This document shows positions 47,469 to 60,305 of a stretch of 64,000 nt of DNA, one piece after another; within the stretch, counting starts at the first letter, position 1; each line of letters opens with the position of its first letter. Made by a program: the position numbers and the translations under genes. The stretch comes from Tribonema minus. Lineage: Eukaryota; Sar; Xanthophyceae; Tribonematales; Tribonemataceae. The notes beneath the pieces were generated by a model, which had not been told where the DNA came from, made no database searches, and saw nothing but the letters and a program-made list of their open reading frames with translations. Location of the stretch: assembly GCA_017506865.1 (NCBI GenBank), contig JAFCMP010000101.1:434001-498000 (forward strand), written 5' to 3'.

Positions 47469-48384
47469 GTGCGCATTGGATAGTTGCGCGTGCATACCAG
47501 ACAGGGCACCAGACACTCATGTGCATACTTGTGCAAGGGCAGCGAACATACCAGAGGGGCACTGTGCATAGCATGCGGCAGGCCAGCGATGTAAATACAA
47601 GTTCAGATTGCAATTGGCACTGCTCCCTGCCATCGTCCTGCTGCTGGTGTATCATAAGCGTCTTAGGCGCGTTGGCGTCGCTATATTGCGGAGACCCCCC
47701 GCAATGATAAACACAAAGTATGAGAATGAGCGCATGACACATTTGACATTGCATATGTCACATAATGCACAGCCCACCGCAGCTTTGAATGGGCGCGGGT
47801 CATGCTGGATTTGCAATGCGGTGACAGAAGGAAGATGTCTCAGTTGTGCCATTTCAGCAAATTGTCATATGGCGGCGCTGAATGCATGAAGAATGCGAAA
47901 CAGCAGGGGCGCACTCAGTTATCAAGTGCCATCGCGAAAAGTACCGACACCGACTACGTTTTCGGCAGGTCGGCAGGATCGGCTAGCAGGCAGCCTAAAC
48001 AGCCAAAGGCGACTCTGCTGCACCAAGGACGTGATTGACACAGGGAGAAGCGGCGCGTGGCAAGGGTGGGCTGCGTGGGTGCCGCGACCTGCCGGCTGGC
48101 TGAAAGCCCGCTCCAAGCACGCACAGGGAGACAGGAACGTGCATGGTGAGTCGAGAAAACAGTATGATTTGCATTTTGGGGAGAAGATCTAGTTCAGCTG
48201 CTGTCGCTTGTGCCTGGCACGCCGTACTGAGATGATCTGAGGCTCGAAAAACGTGCGCGCTTCACTGCGCACTCGCGCCTAGCTGGATGATTGTCATGGG
48301 CACCCTCACTGCCAGGCTCTTGCTGCTGCGACGCCACAAGGCACCGACCATTCCTCGCCTTCCCTCGGGGCCCACGCACATCTA
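47469..48384. other. Intergenic region upstream of the LARP-like gene
   Basis: About 0.9 kb lies between the MscS-like stop and the chosen LARP start. It holds a 3' UTR and a promoter. No conserved exon, RNA gene or repeat array was recognised. Confidence 0.45.
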
Positions 48385-51300
48385 ATGGGAGACGCTCATG
48401 CCAATACAATGACTGATTGCCTCTTGCCCCCCCTACCATGCACCTGCGCCCGCCCTTTAGGCTTAACACCCGCTGACAAAGACTTTGGATTGCGGGAGCG
48501 CGGCTTCAGCGCCTCCAGGTTTTCCAAGCTGGCACCTCATTTGGCCGGCACCCCGCTGGTGCCCATGAGCTCAGGCAGCGCGGCCATTGGCGCAGCGCCT
48601 GACCAGCAACCGCTGGGTGCGCCGCCTAAGGAAGGCGAGGGCGGCAATGCCGCCCCTAAGCGGGAAGGGGGCAGCAGTGGGGACGGCGGTGTGAGAGGGG
48701 CAAGGCTGGAGGGAAAGGAGCTCGTGGATGCGCTGCGGCAGCAGGTGGAGTTCTACTTCAGCAAGGCGAATCTGCAGAGCGATGGCTTTCTGGTGAGTGG
48801 CACGGCGTCTTACCGCGGCATACCCTCTCGCCTTCCTGTATGCGTCCAGATTGAAGTTCAGCTTGGTGTGCCTTTCCAGCCGCAAATGCGGCCATCCAGC
48901 GTGCATAGGTGTCGCTGGCGCATGTGCGGCTTCGATGCCTGTCCGCTGAGTGCATGCGCAAGCACGTCTGCCTCTCATAGGCACTCTTCATGCGTTCTCG
49001 ACAGCGATATGAAGGGATCCGCTGCGGACGAACTCTGCTCGAGGCGCGCACCGCGATGTGAAGCGGACCTTGACAGCTTGTGTGTGGCAGCTAGCCATTA
49101 CAATTCAACCTTTTGGCAGAGCTTTCGTGACTAGTATACATGCAGCTGGCGTTTGGCACACGTTCACTTTCATGTCGCTTTTGCATGTATCGCATCTTGG
49201 CGACCTTCCCGTAGTCGGCTTTGACCACATCGCTGCAGACACCACAAAATGTTGGTAAGATCTCCATACGACAATGTCTCATTGCAGTTTCAGGGATCAT
49301 ACATGCAGTTTGAGTGGGATTTTCAGATGTTGGCCTGCTGCAGGTGGCCATAGATCCTCTAAGCCACTCTTTCATTACATGATTCCCGATTGTGTCTCCA
49401 AGGTTCAAGCCTGCTGGGGACCAGTACAGCCCCTCACAGATTCCACCTCTTACTGCACGCATGTGAGCCTTCGTGCCGTCAAACACCTGAGCCTGAGGCT
49501 GCCAAACGTAGTCAGCCCTGTTGTTCGAGTATACTTGGACTCTCTGCAGTAGCAGTCCCCAAGCCTCCCGTAACCGCTTCTTGTGTGCAGAGTACACCAA
49601 CGCACTGCTGGTTTCTTGCAGAGTACACAGGCGCACTGCTTTGCATGCCCCTCATGCACAATTCAATGATGAATAGGTGGTTTTTGAAGTAATGAGTATG
49701 CCAGTAACGTTTCATGGCACCAGTTGCCTTGGTGTGCTGATGGCGTCAGAAACAGTTTCGAGCTGACAGTGATGACGTGCAAGGTTTGGCAGGTGCCTGG
49801 TGTCGCACCTGACTCTATGGCTCAGGCTCTGAGGCCTGTAGAGCATGGCCGCGCTGCAGTACGCGCTTTGCCGAATGGTCGCCAGTGGTTCCTCATGGCC
49901 CGTTCATCACACAAATCTCGCTCAATGCTGGCCAGATCATCCCCTTGCGGCCGCCCACTGAACACTGCAGGTGCCTGGAATGGACAAGACTGGGTTGTTT
50001 GAGCATCATAGCTCTTACCTGTGAAGCGCTGCCTCCAGATGCGAGGGCTGCGAAATGCTACTGTACTCCTTCTTCCAGGCAACATAAATACACGCTGCAC
50101 TGTCGTGGCCTCCGTGCCACGCACCCGCAGGCGTTGCGCATACACGCGTACGGCTGCATGTCCATCAGCGTCATCGTGCAGTTCGCCCCCATATTACCTG
50201 ACATACCGCTATAGCCAAGCGCTGACATTGCCTCCGTGTTGAGCGACCGGCAGATATCACGCATGGACACGAGCGCCAGCGTGTCACTGCTCCGTTCACC
50301 CCAGATTACCTACGTACCTCAATTGTTGAGCGCTGACGCATCCTCTGTTAAGCCAGCGTGTCACTGCTCAGTTCACCCTGTGGTACCTACGTACCTCGAT
50401 GGCTGAGCGCTGACATCGCCTCTGTTGCGCAAGCGTGTCATTGCTCAGTTCAACCGAGATTCCCTCCGTACCTCGATGGCTGAGCGCTGATGTACCCTCT
50501 GTTGCGCGCGCCCGCAGGGTCTCACGGATGGGGCGCCAGCGGCTGCGTTTCATTGCTCAGATCACCTCCTGTTACCTACATACCTTGATGGCTGAGCGCT
50601 GCCTGTCTTGCAGGTGACGCGCATGGACGCGAGCTCCAGCGTGTGTCACTGCTCAGTCACCCCAGATTACTTACATACCTAACCCTATGGCTGAGCGATC
50701 ATCTGCGCGTGCCCCGCAGGTCTCGCGCATGGACGCGAGCGGCTGCGTGCCCATCATTGCTCAGTTCACCCCATGATACCTACGTACCACAATAGCTGAG
50801 CGCTAACATTGGCTCTGTTGCGCGCGACCCGCAGGTCTCGCGCATGGATGCCAGCGGCTGCGTGCCCATCAGCGTCATTGCGCAGTTCGCCAAGGTGCGC
50901 GCGCTCACGACGGACGAGGGCGCCATCGCCGCCGCCGTCGCCAACTCGTCGGTGTGCACCGTGACGCCGCAGGGCATACGGCCGAACCTCAAGGCGGAGA
51001 GGCACACCATCATCCTGCGCGAAATACCCAGCGACACGCCGCCCGCTAAGGCAAGTTGCTGTTGCACATGTGTACCTTTCAGTCAACTTGAAGTAGCCAG
51101 TCATGTGCCTTTCGCAAGGGCAAGGCGCTGCGCGTACGTTTCTTGTTTCAAGGCGTGGAGTTTGGCGCATGTGACAAAGGTTGGTACACGTTTTCCAGTA
51201 GTGACAGCGCAAAGTGTCACGTAAACCCTAAATCTAACCCTAATGTATGGCGAGGGACAGGCTCGCGACGTATGTGGCGGCCAGGGTCAGCATCAGAGGC

Positions 51301-54300
51301 TAGTGCTTACAGCTAAGTGCACGTCATTAGGTCATGGCGAATTGTGACAGCCTGGGCAGTGCAGCGCGTGGCCATAGGCCTGAAGCAGGCGTTTTCAAGG
51401 CACTGTAAGCAGCCACTGTGCGCTTTCGTCATTGCTAGTGGGGGGCAGGTTATTAACCGGGGGGTCTGCAAGTGCAGGCATAACACCACGTAGAACAAGG
51501 TGTGGTGTGGTATGGTCCATGAGCCCGTACAATGTCAGCAGAGGCTTTGTACCCCCTCACAACCCTCATGGAAGCGGCTTCGCTGCCCCATCCTGAAGTG
51601 TCACCGCAGCTGCTGTGAGCTGCTACGCATCATTATCACCATTGCCACCAAGCTTATTCAGGCCACATGTCAGTGACATGGCTTCTCTCACTGTGTGGTG
51701 AGCTGTTATATACGCGACGCGAGTATACACAGTGAACACTGCTGCTGAATTCAAGTGTGAATCCTTTCATATGGTTACCGTCTGACCGTGAAGCTGGCAG
51801 ATGAACTCTGGTATCAGCACATGCAACAGCCCACACCAACCTTCTGATACCGTGCAACGTATATGTGGGTGCGCTACTTGCGGGGACATGGGAGGCGACC
51901 TATTATTGAACCTAACCCTAACTTGAAGCTCGCCATGCTAGCTACGATCTCAGAGTTAATCACACACCCGCTCAACATTGTTGACTAGATTCCAGGTATT
52001 GCGCAGAGGGCAGATCATGTCCAACGGAGCAATGACCATAGTGGCTTTGATCGGCAGGCGTTTGTCTCGCGCTCTGTTGTACATGCACACTGCGGTACAA
52101 CAAACTTCACTTTTGAAGTTGTTGGAGCCGTGCTGAGAGCGAGGACGTGGCTCAATCGACGGATATTTGCACTTCGACTAGACATGGTTGCTGCAGCCTG
52201 CGTGCTAGATCTATGCAAGTCTCACCCTGCACCCTATACATACAGCAGGTCCCAGTGTGCACCCTCTACGTACTTGGCCTTGGTTTCGAATCAGCGTTAT
52301 AGTACATCTGTGGATGTAGTTTGTGTGCACGAGGTCACCATTCTTTGCAAGCAGCTACATGGTGAAGACAAGGATGGCAGTGGCAAATTCATCGGGGAGC
52401 GCTGGTGCTGATACGGGGGGTGTTCAGTGCTTGTGTGCTGGTGAGGCACAATGTGTCAAGGCCCTATCACCTAGTTTGAGATCATGCGTGGCCGATGCCC
52501 CCCTAAGTACCCCTCGCGGACTCTCTATCCAGCAGGCGCACGAGCTTTCTGATGGGGAGTGCGCCATTGACATGTGGATCGATCTTGGGGGCCAGGGGTA
52601 GGGTTGGCCTTCACACATGCACGCACACGCGCGCACAGCTGTTGTTGTCGCATGTGCTTCTGCGAGGCATGCCCACGCGCAGTGACGCGACTGTCTGAGC
52701 GAATGCGCGCGGAGCCATGCCACCTCTTTAGCAAGCGCGCAGCGCTCATACGCAGCAGCAGCGCAGGCGACCATGGTGTATGACCCCTGCCGCAAGATGA
52801 CGGCACTCTGTCACTAACCCCTAACTCACACACACCACGAGACACCACCCTCTCGCGCCTTGTGCCGACTGCGTCACTCTCACATTGTCTCTACAGTAGA
52901 TTCCCCTTTCTCATTATCCGATGCTGCTGCCGCATGGTCCCCCCCCCCCCCTTCCCCCCCCCCCCCCCCCCCGTTTTTCTCATGATTCGGTGACTTCTGA
53001 CGCACGTCTACCCCCCCCCCCCCACCCCCATCCCCCCCCCCCCGCGCGCGGCGCCCAGGTGCGCGAGCTGTTTGCGGGCGAGGGGATGGCGCCGATAAGG
53101 GGGGTGCGCAGCGACGTCGGGGCCACGTGGTTTGTCACCTGCGCCAGCGAGGCGGACGCGATGGCCACCATACTGGCGCTGCGCAGCCGGACGTTCGAGG
53201 GGAAGCCCGTCAAGGCGCGCCTCAAGGGCGAGAACCTGCTGCGCTCGTTCTTCCCGGTGAGAGCATTGGCAGTTTGTTTCGCGCACTGCTCTGCAAAGGC
53301 GTTGCATGCGAGGTGATGAGTGTATGGTCAGGGCAAGGGGGTTACGTTTGAATCGAAGTTAGAGGGGAAGCCCATCAAGGCGCGCCTGAAGGGCGAGAAC
53401 CTGCTGCGGTCGTTCTTCCCGGTGACACCGGCTTTCGTGGGCTATTTATAACGCAGCGTTGTGCAGTGATCACTTGAAGATATAGATCAGGGTCAGCGAT
53501 GCAACTTGATTTAGGGTGGGCAATTCAACTTGAAGTTCAAGGGGAAGCCCGTCGCGCCTCAAGGGCGAGAACTTGCTGCGGTCGTTCTTGGTGAGAGCAT
53601 TGTCAATATTTTCATCGCGGACTCTTCTACAGCAGCGGTGCAGTAATCACTTTAGCGATGCAACTCGATTTAGGGTTAGCGATGCAACTTGATCTGGGTT
53701 AGCGATCTACAGTGAAGTTTGAGAGGAAGCCCATCAGGGCGCGCCTCAAGGGCGAGAACCTGATGCGATCGTTCTTTGTGGTGAGAGCGTTTTCCTCAAT
53801 CGTGTACAGAAATGCCCCAGGTGCAGTGATCACTCTAGGATATGTATCAGGGTTGGCGATTCAACTTGAATTTTGGGGCAAGCCCATCAGCAAGTGCGAG
53901 AACCCGCTGCGGTCGTTCTTCCCAGTGAGAGACCATTGTCATTTTTTTCGCGGCAAGGCGCCGCGTGCGAGGTGATGAGTTGGGGTAAAGCAAGGGTTGC
54001 GGATTGAATGCTCAGGATGTGGGGGAAAGGCCATCAACGTGCGCCTCAAAAGCGAGAACCTTTGCGCACCCGCCCACACCGCGCACGCGCCGCCTCTAAC
54101 CCCTGCTCAATCCCCCCCCCGCGCTGCGCAGGGCAACAACGCTCAGGAACCGCCGCAGCTCCCCCCCTACCCCCAGCCCGGCCCCCCCGGGTCCATGCCC
54201 GTGATGCCCATGGTCAACGGGCCATTCGGGCCCATGGGGATGGGCAGCATGAGCCCCGGGATGAGCCCGGGGGGCATGAACGGCGGTTTCATGCCGCCCC

Positions 54301-57300
54301 CCTACGGCTTCCCCGTGGGGAACGGCGCCATGTTCCCGGGGCGCGGCGGCCTGCCGCCGCACATGGGCATGGTGGGCGTGCCGCCGCTGCCGGGCATGCT
54401 GCCGCCGGGCGCGCGCTACCCGATGCAGATGCCGCCGCCGCCGCGCGTGCCGCTGCACCCGCACGCGCGCAGCAACGGCGGCGGCGGCGGCGGCGCGTAC
54501 GCGCGGCAGCAGCAGCCGCACCACATGGCGCATCAGCAGCAGCAGCACGCGCCGCAGCAGCAGCAGCGGCGCGGGCCGCCGCACAGGGACGCGGGGGGTG
54601 CTCCGGCGGGCGGCGCCGCCGCCTCCGCCAATGCGCGCGGCTCGGCGGCCAACGGCGGCAGCGGCAGCGCCGGTGCCCGCGCCGGCGGCGGCGCCAGCGG
54701 CGGCAGAGAAAACTGGTCGCCGCGGCACGACAGCAGCAGCGCCACGAGCACCAACGGCGGCAGCACGATCAGTGTCGGCAGCAGCGGCGGCAGCGGCGGC
54801 GGCGGCGGCGGGGGGGACAAGGGCGGCGTCAGGGCGGGCGCCGCGGGGGGGGGGGGAAGGGGCGGCGGGCGGGGGAACGGCAGGAGGGGGCGGCGCAAAG
54901 CTCAGGGCCCTCGTCGTCGTCTATGCCGGCGGAAGGGGGCAGGGGGGCGCCGCGGCACGGCAGCAGCAGCAGCGCGGCAGGGGCGCGCAAGGTGCAGTCG
55001 CCGCCGCCGACGCCGCCGCAAGTGGCGCCACCGGCCGCAGACGCGGCGGCGGCAGCGGCGGCGGAGGAGGCGCAGCAGCAGCGCGACCTGCTGAGCGCTG
55101 CCAATTTTCCGCCACTGTCCAAGTCCCCCAAGGAAGGGGACGCGGCTGCCGCCGCCGCTGCCGCCGCGGCGGCGCCCACGTGGGGGTACGCGGGGTCATT
55201 CACCAAGTACAAGCCTGATGAGGTGCGTGCTGCGGAGCGATGTGGCATACCGCTTTGCCTGAATTATGCAAAGAAGCGGCAGTTTCACGCCCATGAAACC
55301 GCTGTCACGTTGCCAGCGGCTAGCCCGTCTCTGTCATCCACTGCATGGATCTGCCTGGTCTAGGGCACGTACAATCAGGCGCAATACACGCTCCGTGGCC
55401 ATCACCTGCATCGCTTGCGACATCGCAAGCTTCAGGTTTGGCAGCAGCAGCGGCTGAAACGATGAATCAAAACCGAGAAGGTCTGTTTGAGAGCAATTCC
55501 CACCTACGATGCATGTTCTGGCACTCAGCCAGCGCCTCACACACTGTGCACCCGCGGAAACCAAGTTCAAGTAAAAGTTGAGGTTCCAAAAAGAGCCGAG
55601 ACCACAACCCTACACACGCCTATGCCCAGAGACCGCTTGTGTAAGCATTCCAAATTGTCGGTCACCCCTGCAACTGGCTGTCCCAAATGCGCGGTCACCC
55701 CCCCCTTTTACTCCCGTGCCGCAAATGCTGGACAGTGTCCATTTTATCGGATAAGACGGTATACCTTGAAGCTCACTTGAAGTTGGGTCAAAGCGGTTCA
55801 TAGGGCGTCCTACTGCAAGCTAGGAGGCGTGTCAAGGACGCAGTCCAGGTGTGGCTGACGCAACAGTGTCGTGTTGTATCGTTGTCGTTTGCATTGTTTC
55901 TTGGACATCAGATCCTGCGCATTGTGCGCGGCCTCAGCTCGGAGGACGTGGCAGAGGCCGGCAGCGGCGTCGATCCGGCACAGCATCCGCAGGTGACACT
56001 CCTACTTCAATTTGTTGAGCCCTAGTCTTGATGCTCAGAACAGATTGACTGTTCCTGGTTCCACGGCGGTTGAAGCTGCTGACCTCTTGCATAACCCTTG
56101 CAATGCAGATATTCGCATCAAAGTTCAGTTCTGGAAGCGCCCTGAGCCAAAAATGCTGCAGCCAGCGATTACCGCACGTGGCTCGTCCCGGCCTACTCAA
56201 CACCGTGTGTTGCCGCTTCTGGCGTATCCGATGCTGTGTGTGTGCATTGGCACACTGTGAGTATACTTTGCCACGCCTGCAGAGAATGCGTCGCCAAGAC
56301 CAAACTTGTGAAGGATGCATTTGAAAGCACACCATGAAGTTGCACAATCTGGGCGGCTGCTATGTCTGTATGTATCTAGCTTGGGTCACTCACGCTTTGC
56401 GCTGTTGCAGGGTTGCTCCTGCCCGCTGTTGCGGCAGCTGTCCCTGCCCCTTTGCAAGGACTCAAGAATGCCTGTGAGAGACCCCTGCAACTGCAAACGA
56501 AGCCCCGCTTTGCAAACGACACCCTTAACTCCGCAACAGCCATCCCTACGGCCAGGCCATGTTTGAAATCAAATGCGCTCAATGCACTCGAGGCAACGAC
56601 AGTATCACCAGCGCGTCTTTCCTCAAGCACGACTTGACTCACGCGCGCTGCTCCCCCATGCCGCCGCCGCCGCTGCCGCCGCCGCTGCCGCCGCCGCTGC
56701 CGCCTGCGCTTTTGAGCTTTTGCAGGCGATGGCGCCCGACGCGGATGACGGCCTGCTGCAGCGGCAGCGCTCCGTGTCCATCGACGAGGTGCGGGAGCAG
56801 CTAAGGCAGGGCAAGCCGGTGCACCGCGAGGCGACGGTGGCAGCGGGCGCGCAGGACTACTGCACGCTCATGTTCGGCGATCACCACGGCGGCAGCGGCG
56901 GCGGCGGAAGTGGCGCGGCAGGGGCGGGGGCAGGGGCGGCGGCGACGGCGGCGGCGGCGGCGCCAGGTGTGTGCACATCACTTCTACGCAGGAGTTTGTG
57001 GTGCACAGTGATCAGCGTGCCAGTTTTTGGTGCACGGTGATCAGCGCGAATGCAAAGCTCCAGCGTTGGCGGCAGCGAGGGTGACCGCGGTATGTCCGGG
57101 AGAGTGCGTGCACAAAGGCGCGGTGGAATTGGAGGCGTGCTGCAGGCATGGCTGGCGCGCAGTCGTCGGAGGAGCTCAATATGCGACGACGACGCAACGC
57201 GCGTTGGCTGCGGCGGCGTGTGGCAGTGCAGCTGACGTGTTCTGTGCCCGCGTAGCACTGGGTTGTCTGCCTGAAGAAGTGCTGCCGATGTCAGGTAGAA

Positions 57301-60300
57301 CATTGTTACAGTTCTTGCAACCTCTTAAACTGACGCCATGCTGCACCAAGTATGGCCACTCCTCTGTTTCAACCTGCACGTGAGCAGGCGTCTTGCACAA
57401 ACACCTTATGATGTGCGCCAGCGGCAAGCACCTGTTGGGCCCCCCTAGTAGTATGTGTCGTTGACTTTCTTTCATCGCATCACTTCGCACGGATGCCAAG
57501 AGCGCGACCGGCCACTCACCACATCGCCTGTGACTCCCCTGCTCGGTCGCGCAGCAGCCGCGCCAACGGCCGCCCCCCCTGCGGCAGCAGCGCCGGCAGC
57601 GGCAGCGGCACCGGCGCCGGCAGCGGCGCCGCCGCAGACGCAGCCCTCCCCGGCGCGCGCCTCCCGAGAACGCTCCCCAGCGAAGAAGGCACCATCGCGG
57701 CACGCATCGCGGTCTCCACGGAGAGAGCCGGTTGTCGCTAAGGCGCCACCCGTGCCGTCGGTGTGGGGCGGCGGCTCGGAGCCCGTGAAGCAGCACGCCT
57801 CAGCGGCAGCAGCGTGGGGCGGCGGCGGCGCGGCGGCCAAGCAGGCGATCGCATCGCCGCCGCCGGCCGGCAAGGCGCCCAGCGGCGGCAGCAAGGCGCA
57901 CGCGGAGGGCTCGGCGGGCGCGGCGCCAGCGCCAGCGGCGTCAGCGGCGGCGGCGGCGGCGGCGGATGGCGGCAGCGGCGGCGGCGGCAGTGGCGGCGGC
58001 GGCAGCAGCGGCAGCTCGGCGCCCGCTGCTGCTGCGGAGCCGGCGGCAGCGGCAGCGGCCGCGCCAGCACCGGCGCCGGTCGCTAAGGCGCCCATGGGCG
58101 CGTATGCCGCAGCGCTCCTCAAGACCCCTCCAAACCCTGCGGCGGCGGCGGCGGCGCGGCCACCGCCCGCGCACACACCCAAGGTAGGTGCTGCTGCTGC
58201 TCGTGATCGCCTTGCGCTTGTGCTTAAGCAGGCAGTCACCGGCCATGGATTGATGATGGTTGAGATCTCATCAGAAGCGCCAGTATGAGCGTGAAAGCAG
58301 TCACCTGGGGCAATGACAGCTTCGAGGTTCGTACAGAAGGCAAAAGCTCCAATGTTACGCAGAGGACGTGCGGATTAGCGTGCCTGCGTGCAGATGCGCT
58401 GGCTAAAAGCAGCAATGCCATCGCGCGCTGCACTCGCTCGCCTGCGCACAGTCTGTGGAGCTCGTCTCTTGCGAGAGTGTTATTGCAGTACATTGACGCC
58501 ACCAGACGGCCTGCAAATACCTCAGACAAGCATCATCTAGCATCAGTCACTGAATAGCCCGTTGCAGTCATTGCCAGTGCTTCCATCAACACAACCGGAT
58601 GAATGTTCAAGGCTGAATGGCAATTGCATGTCTGCATCCAGTGAGTGACTGGCTCAGCGCATTGCCGATGCACACACTTAAATAACGCTTCCGGGGCAGC
58701 TGATTTTGCTGGTTGCACGGCTATAATTGCACAGTGTTACAATCTCTAAACTGATCCGTTCCTGGCCTCTTTGATGGTTGCAGGCCTTGCGCGCTGCACA
58801 GTTGTACATACACAGCTGCTGATGTAGCAACAACGCACCGAATGGCACTGTACGACTACGCAGACGCAGCTCTTGCAGCAACAGTTCACCAAGTGGCGCT
58901 GCGACACTCTTGCACGACACTCCACATTGACGCACACGTTCATGACCCGTCTCAAGCCACCGCAGGCGGCGGCCGCAAGGGACGCGCACGCCAAGCCTGA
59001 CCGCGCGACGGATGCCAGGCCCGACTTCCGGCCGCCGCAGCAGCCGCACGGCAGCAGCGCTCAGCAGCAGCACGGCTCAGCTGCTGCGGCGGCGAGGAGA
59101 GGCGCTTCGGAGCAGCAGAGGGCGGCGGGCGCGGAGGCGGACGCTCAGCAGCAGCAGCAGCCGGCGGCGCTGGCGCCGCCCGCGCCAAGGCCGGTGCGCG
59201 GCTGGGAGAAGCCCTCTGTGAAGGTACACACACCATAATATGCAACTGTCTGGCAGTCATGTGCTGAGTTCAAATGTTCTCTGGCCGAGCAAAGAGTTGG
59301 ATGCTGCCTGCGCCGAGGCCGGTGCTTGGCTGGCAGAAGTCCTCTGTCAAGGCAGACACACTATAACATGTACTTCGCGGTATGCAACTGTCTGGCAGCT
59401 GCGTGCTCAGCTCAAACGTTCGCTGGCCGAGTGAAGGGTTCGATGACAGTGCAGCACAGGCTGTTGTGGTTATGGTGTCCACAACGACCAAGCAGGCAGC
59501 CTCCTGCCACCTTGTGGGATGCATTGCGCATGAGGCATACCTGGCAATGCAGATACATTTAGTTGATGGTCCTTCGCTAGTCGAAGTTTCCTCCAATTGT
59601 ACCTTGATCAACAGACTGTCTTGACATGCTTCAAAGCATGGTTCGAGAAGGTTAGCATGCACCTGGCAACGCTGGCGGCGGCATGGCACTCATTAGTGCC
59701 GAGCAGTGCCTTCCCTTAGGCATCCGCGCGCAACTGCTCGATGACATCTCTCTCAGCAGGCAATACTGGCAGCAAGCCAGCATCATGGCTCTCAATCGCA
59801 GCAGTGCCGAAGCTGACATCACACTCATCCCGCATCTGCTGCGCTGTTTGCGCACACGCAGCCCATCATCGTGGCGCCGCCGCCAGACCCGGTCCAAGCC
59901 CCGCCCGCCGCCGCCGTCGCCACCACCCCACCATCCAAACCTGCCAGCAAGGCCGCCAGCGCAGCCACCCTGTCGCCCACACCGGAGGCGCCCGCCAAGC
60001 CGCAGCCGGCGTTCCCGCCGTCTCCGCTCGCGGCGGACGCGCCGCGCGCCGCGGCGGCAGGCGGCGGCGGCGGCGCCGCTGCTGCCGCTGCGCCCGCGGC
60101 GCCGGCGGGAGCGTGGGGCGGGCGGCGTTCGTTTCTGGACGCGCTGCGGTCGCCGCCTGCTGCCGCCGCCGCTGCTGGTGCTGCCGGCGGCAGCGCCGGC
60201 GGCAGCGTGACGGGGCCGCCCGCCAAGAGCCTGCTATCGGACGGACCCCTGAGGCCGGCGCGCATGAATGGCAAGGTCGGCGGGAGGGGCGACCACCGCG

Positions 60301-60305
60301 CGTAG
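48385..60305 (+). CDS. La-related protein, LARP4-like (La motif, RRM, low-complexity tail)
   Basis: Nine exons: 48385-48792, 50835-51050, 53059-53256, 54132-55222, 55912-55992, 56726-56966, 57555-58183, 58966-59223 and 59862-60305, about 1,188 residues if one base is restored in exon 4. The start could also be the in-frame ATG at 48565. Residues about 115-200 form the La motif (QVEFYFSKANLQSDGFLVSR; MDASGCVPISVIAQFAKV). It is followed directly by a LARP4-type RRM (REIPSDTPPAKVRELFAGE; TWFVTCASEADAMATI; GKPVKARLKGENLLRSFF). A Met/Pro/Gly region, then SAANFPPL and RSVSIDEVREQLRQGK, precede long Ala/Pro/Gln-rich exons. Expected role: cytoplasmic binding of mRNA poly(A) or 3' ends, acting in stability and translation. 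The exon 2 donor is GC. In exon 4 the frame changes in a G12 run near 54845-54857. The other phases agree. Confidence 0.83.
50095..50834 (+). repeat. Acceptor-side array of LARP exon 2 (La motif)
   Basis: About seven units of roughly 75-115 bp precede the true acceptor at 50834. The fullest (50505-50550, 50612-50650, 50718-50770) repeat CGCAGGTCTCGCGCATGGA then codons for DASGCV-I; older units keep only CAGCGTGTCACTGCTCAGTTC. All share the spacer TACCTACGTACCTCGATGGC then TGAGCGCTGA. Confidence 0.85.
52929..53043 (+). repeat. Poly(C) tracts before the LARP exon 3 acceptor
   Basis: Several C-runs of 7 to 17 bases lie in the 130 bp before the acceptor at 53058. They probably serve as the polypyrimidine tract. 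Confidence 0.85.
53340..54065 (+). repeat. Donor-side array of LARP exon 3 (RRM end)
   Basis: Five further copies of GKPIKARLKGENLLRSFFP and variants lie at about 53365-53425, 53540-53592, 53720-53782, 53870-53930 and 54025-54062. Units are about 150-180 bp. Most keep a GTGAGAGC-like donor; later units lose codons. GATTTAGGGTTAGCGATGC-like telomere-type pieces lie between them. Confidence 0.87.
59285..59365 (+). repeat. Donor-side copy of LARP exon 8
   Basis: A single degenerate copy of the exon end (RP-WQKSSVK) and the following ACACACTATAA intron start lies downstream of the donor at 59224. A second copy of the intron part alone follows at about 59375-59430. Confidence 0.65.

Noticed and set aside
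50095-50834. CRISPR-like direct repeats with spacers
   Set aside because: The units are copies of an exon edge plus intron, the spacers are also related to each other, and the DNA is eukaryotic.
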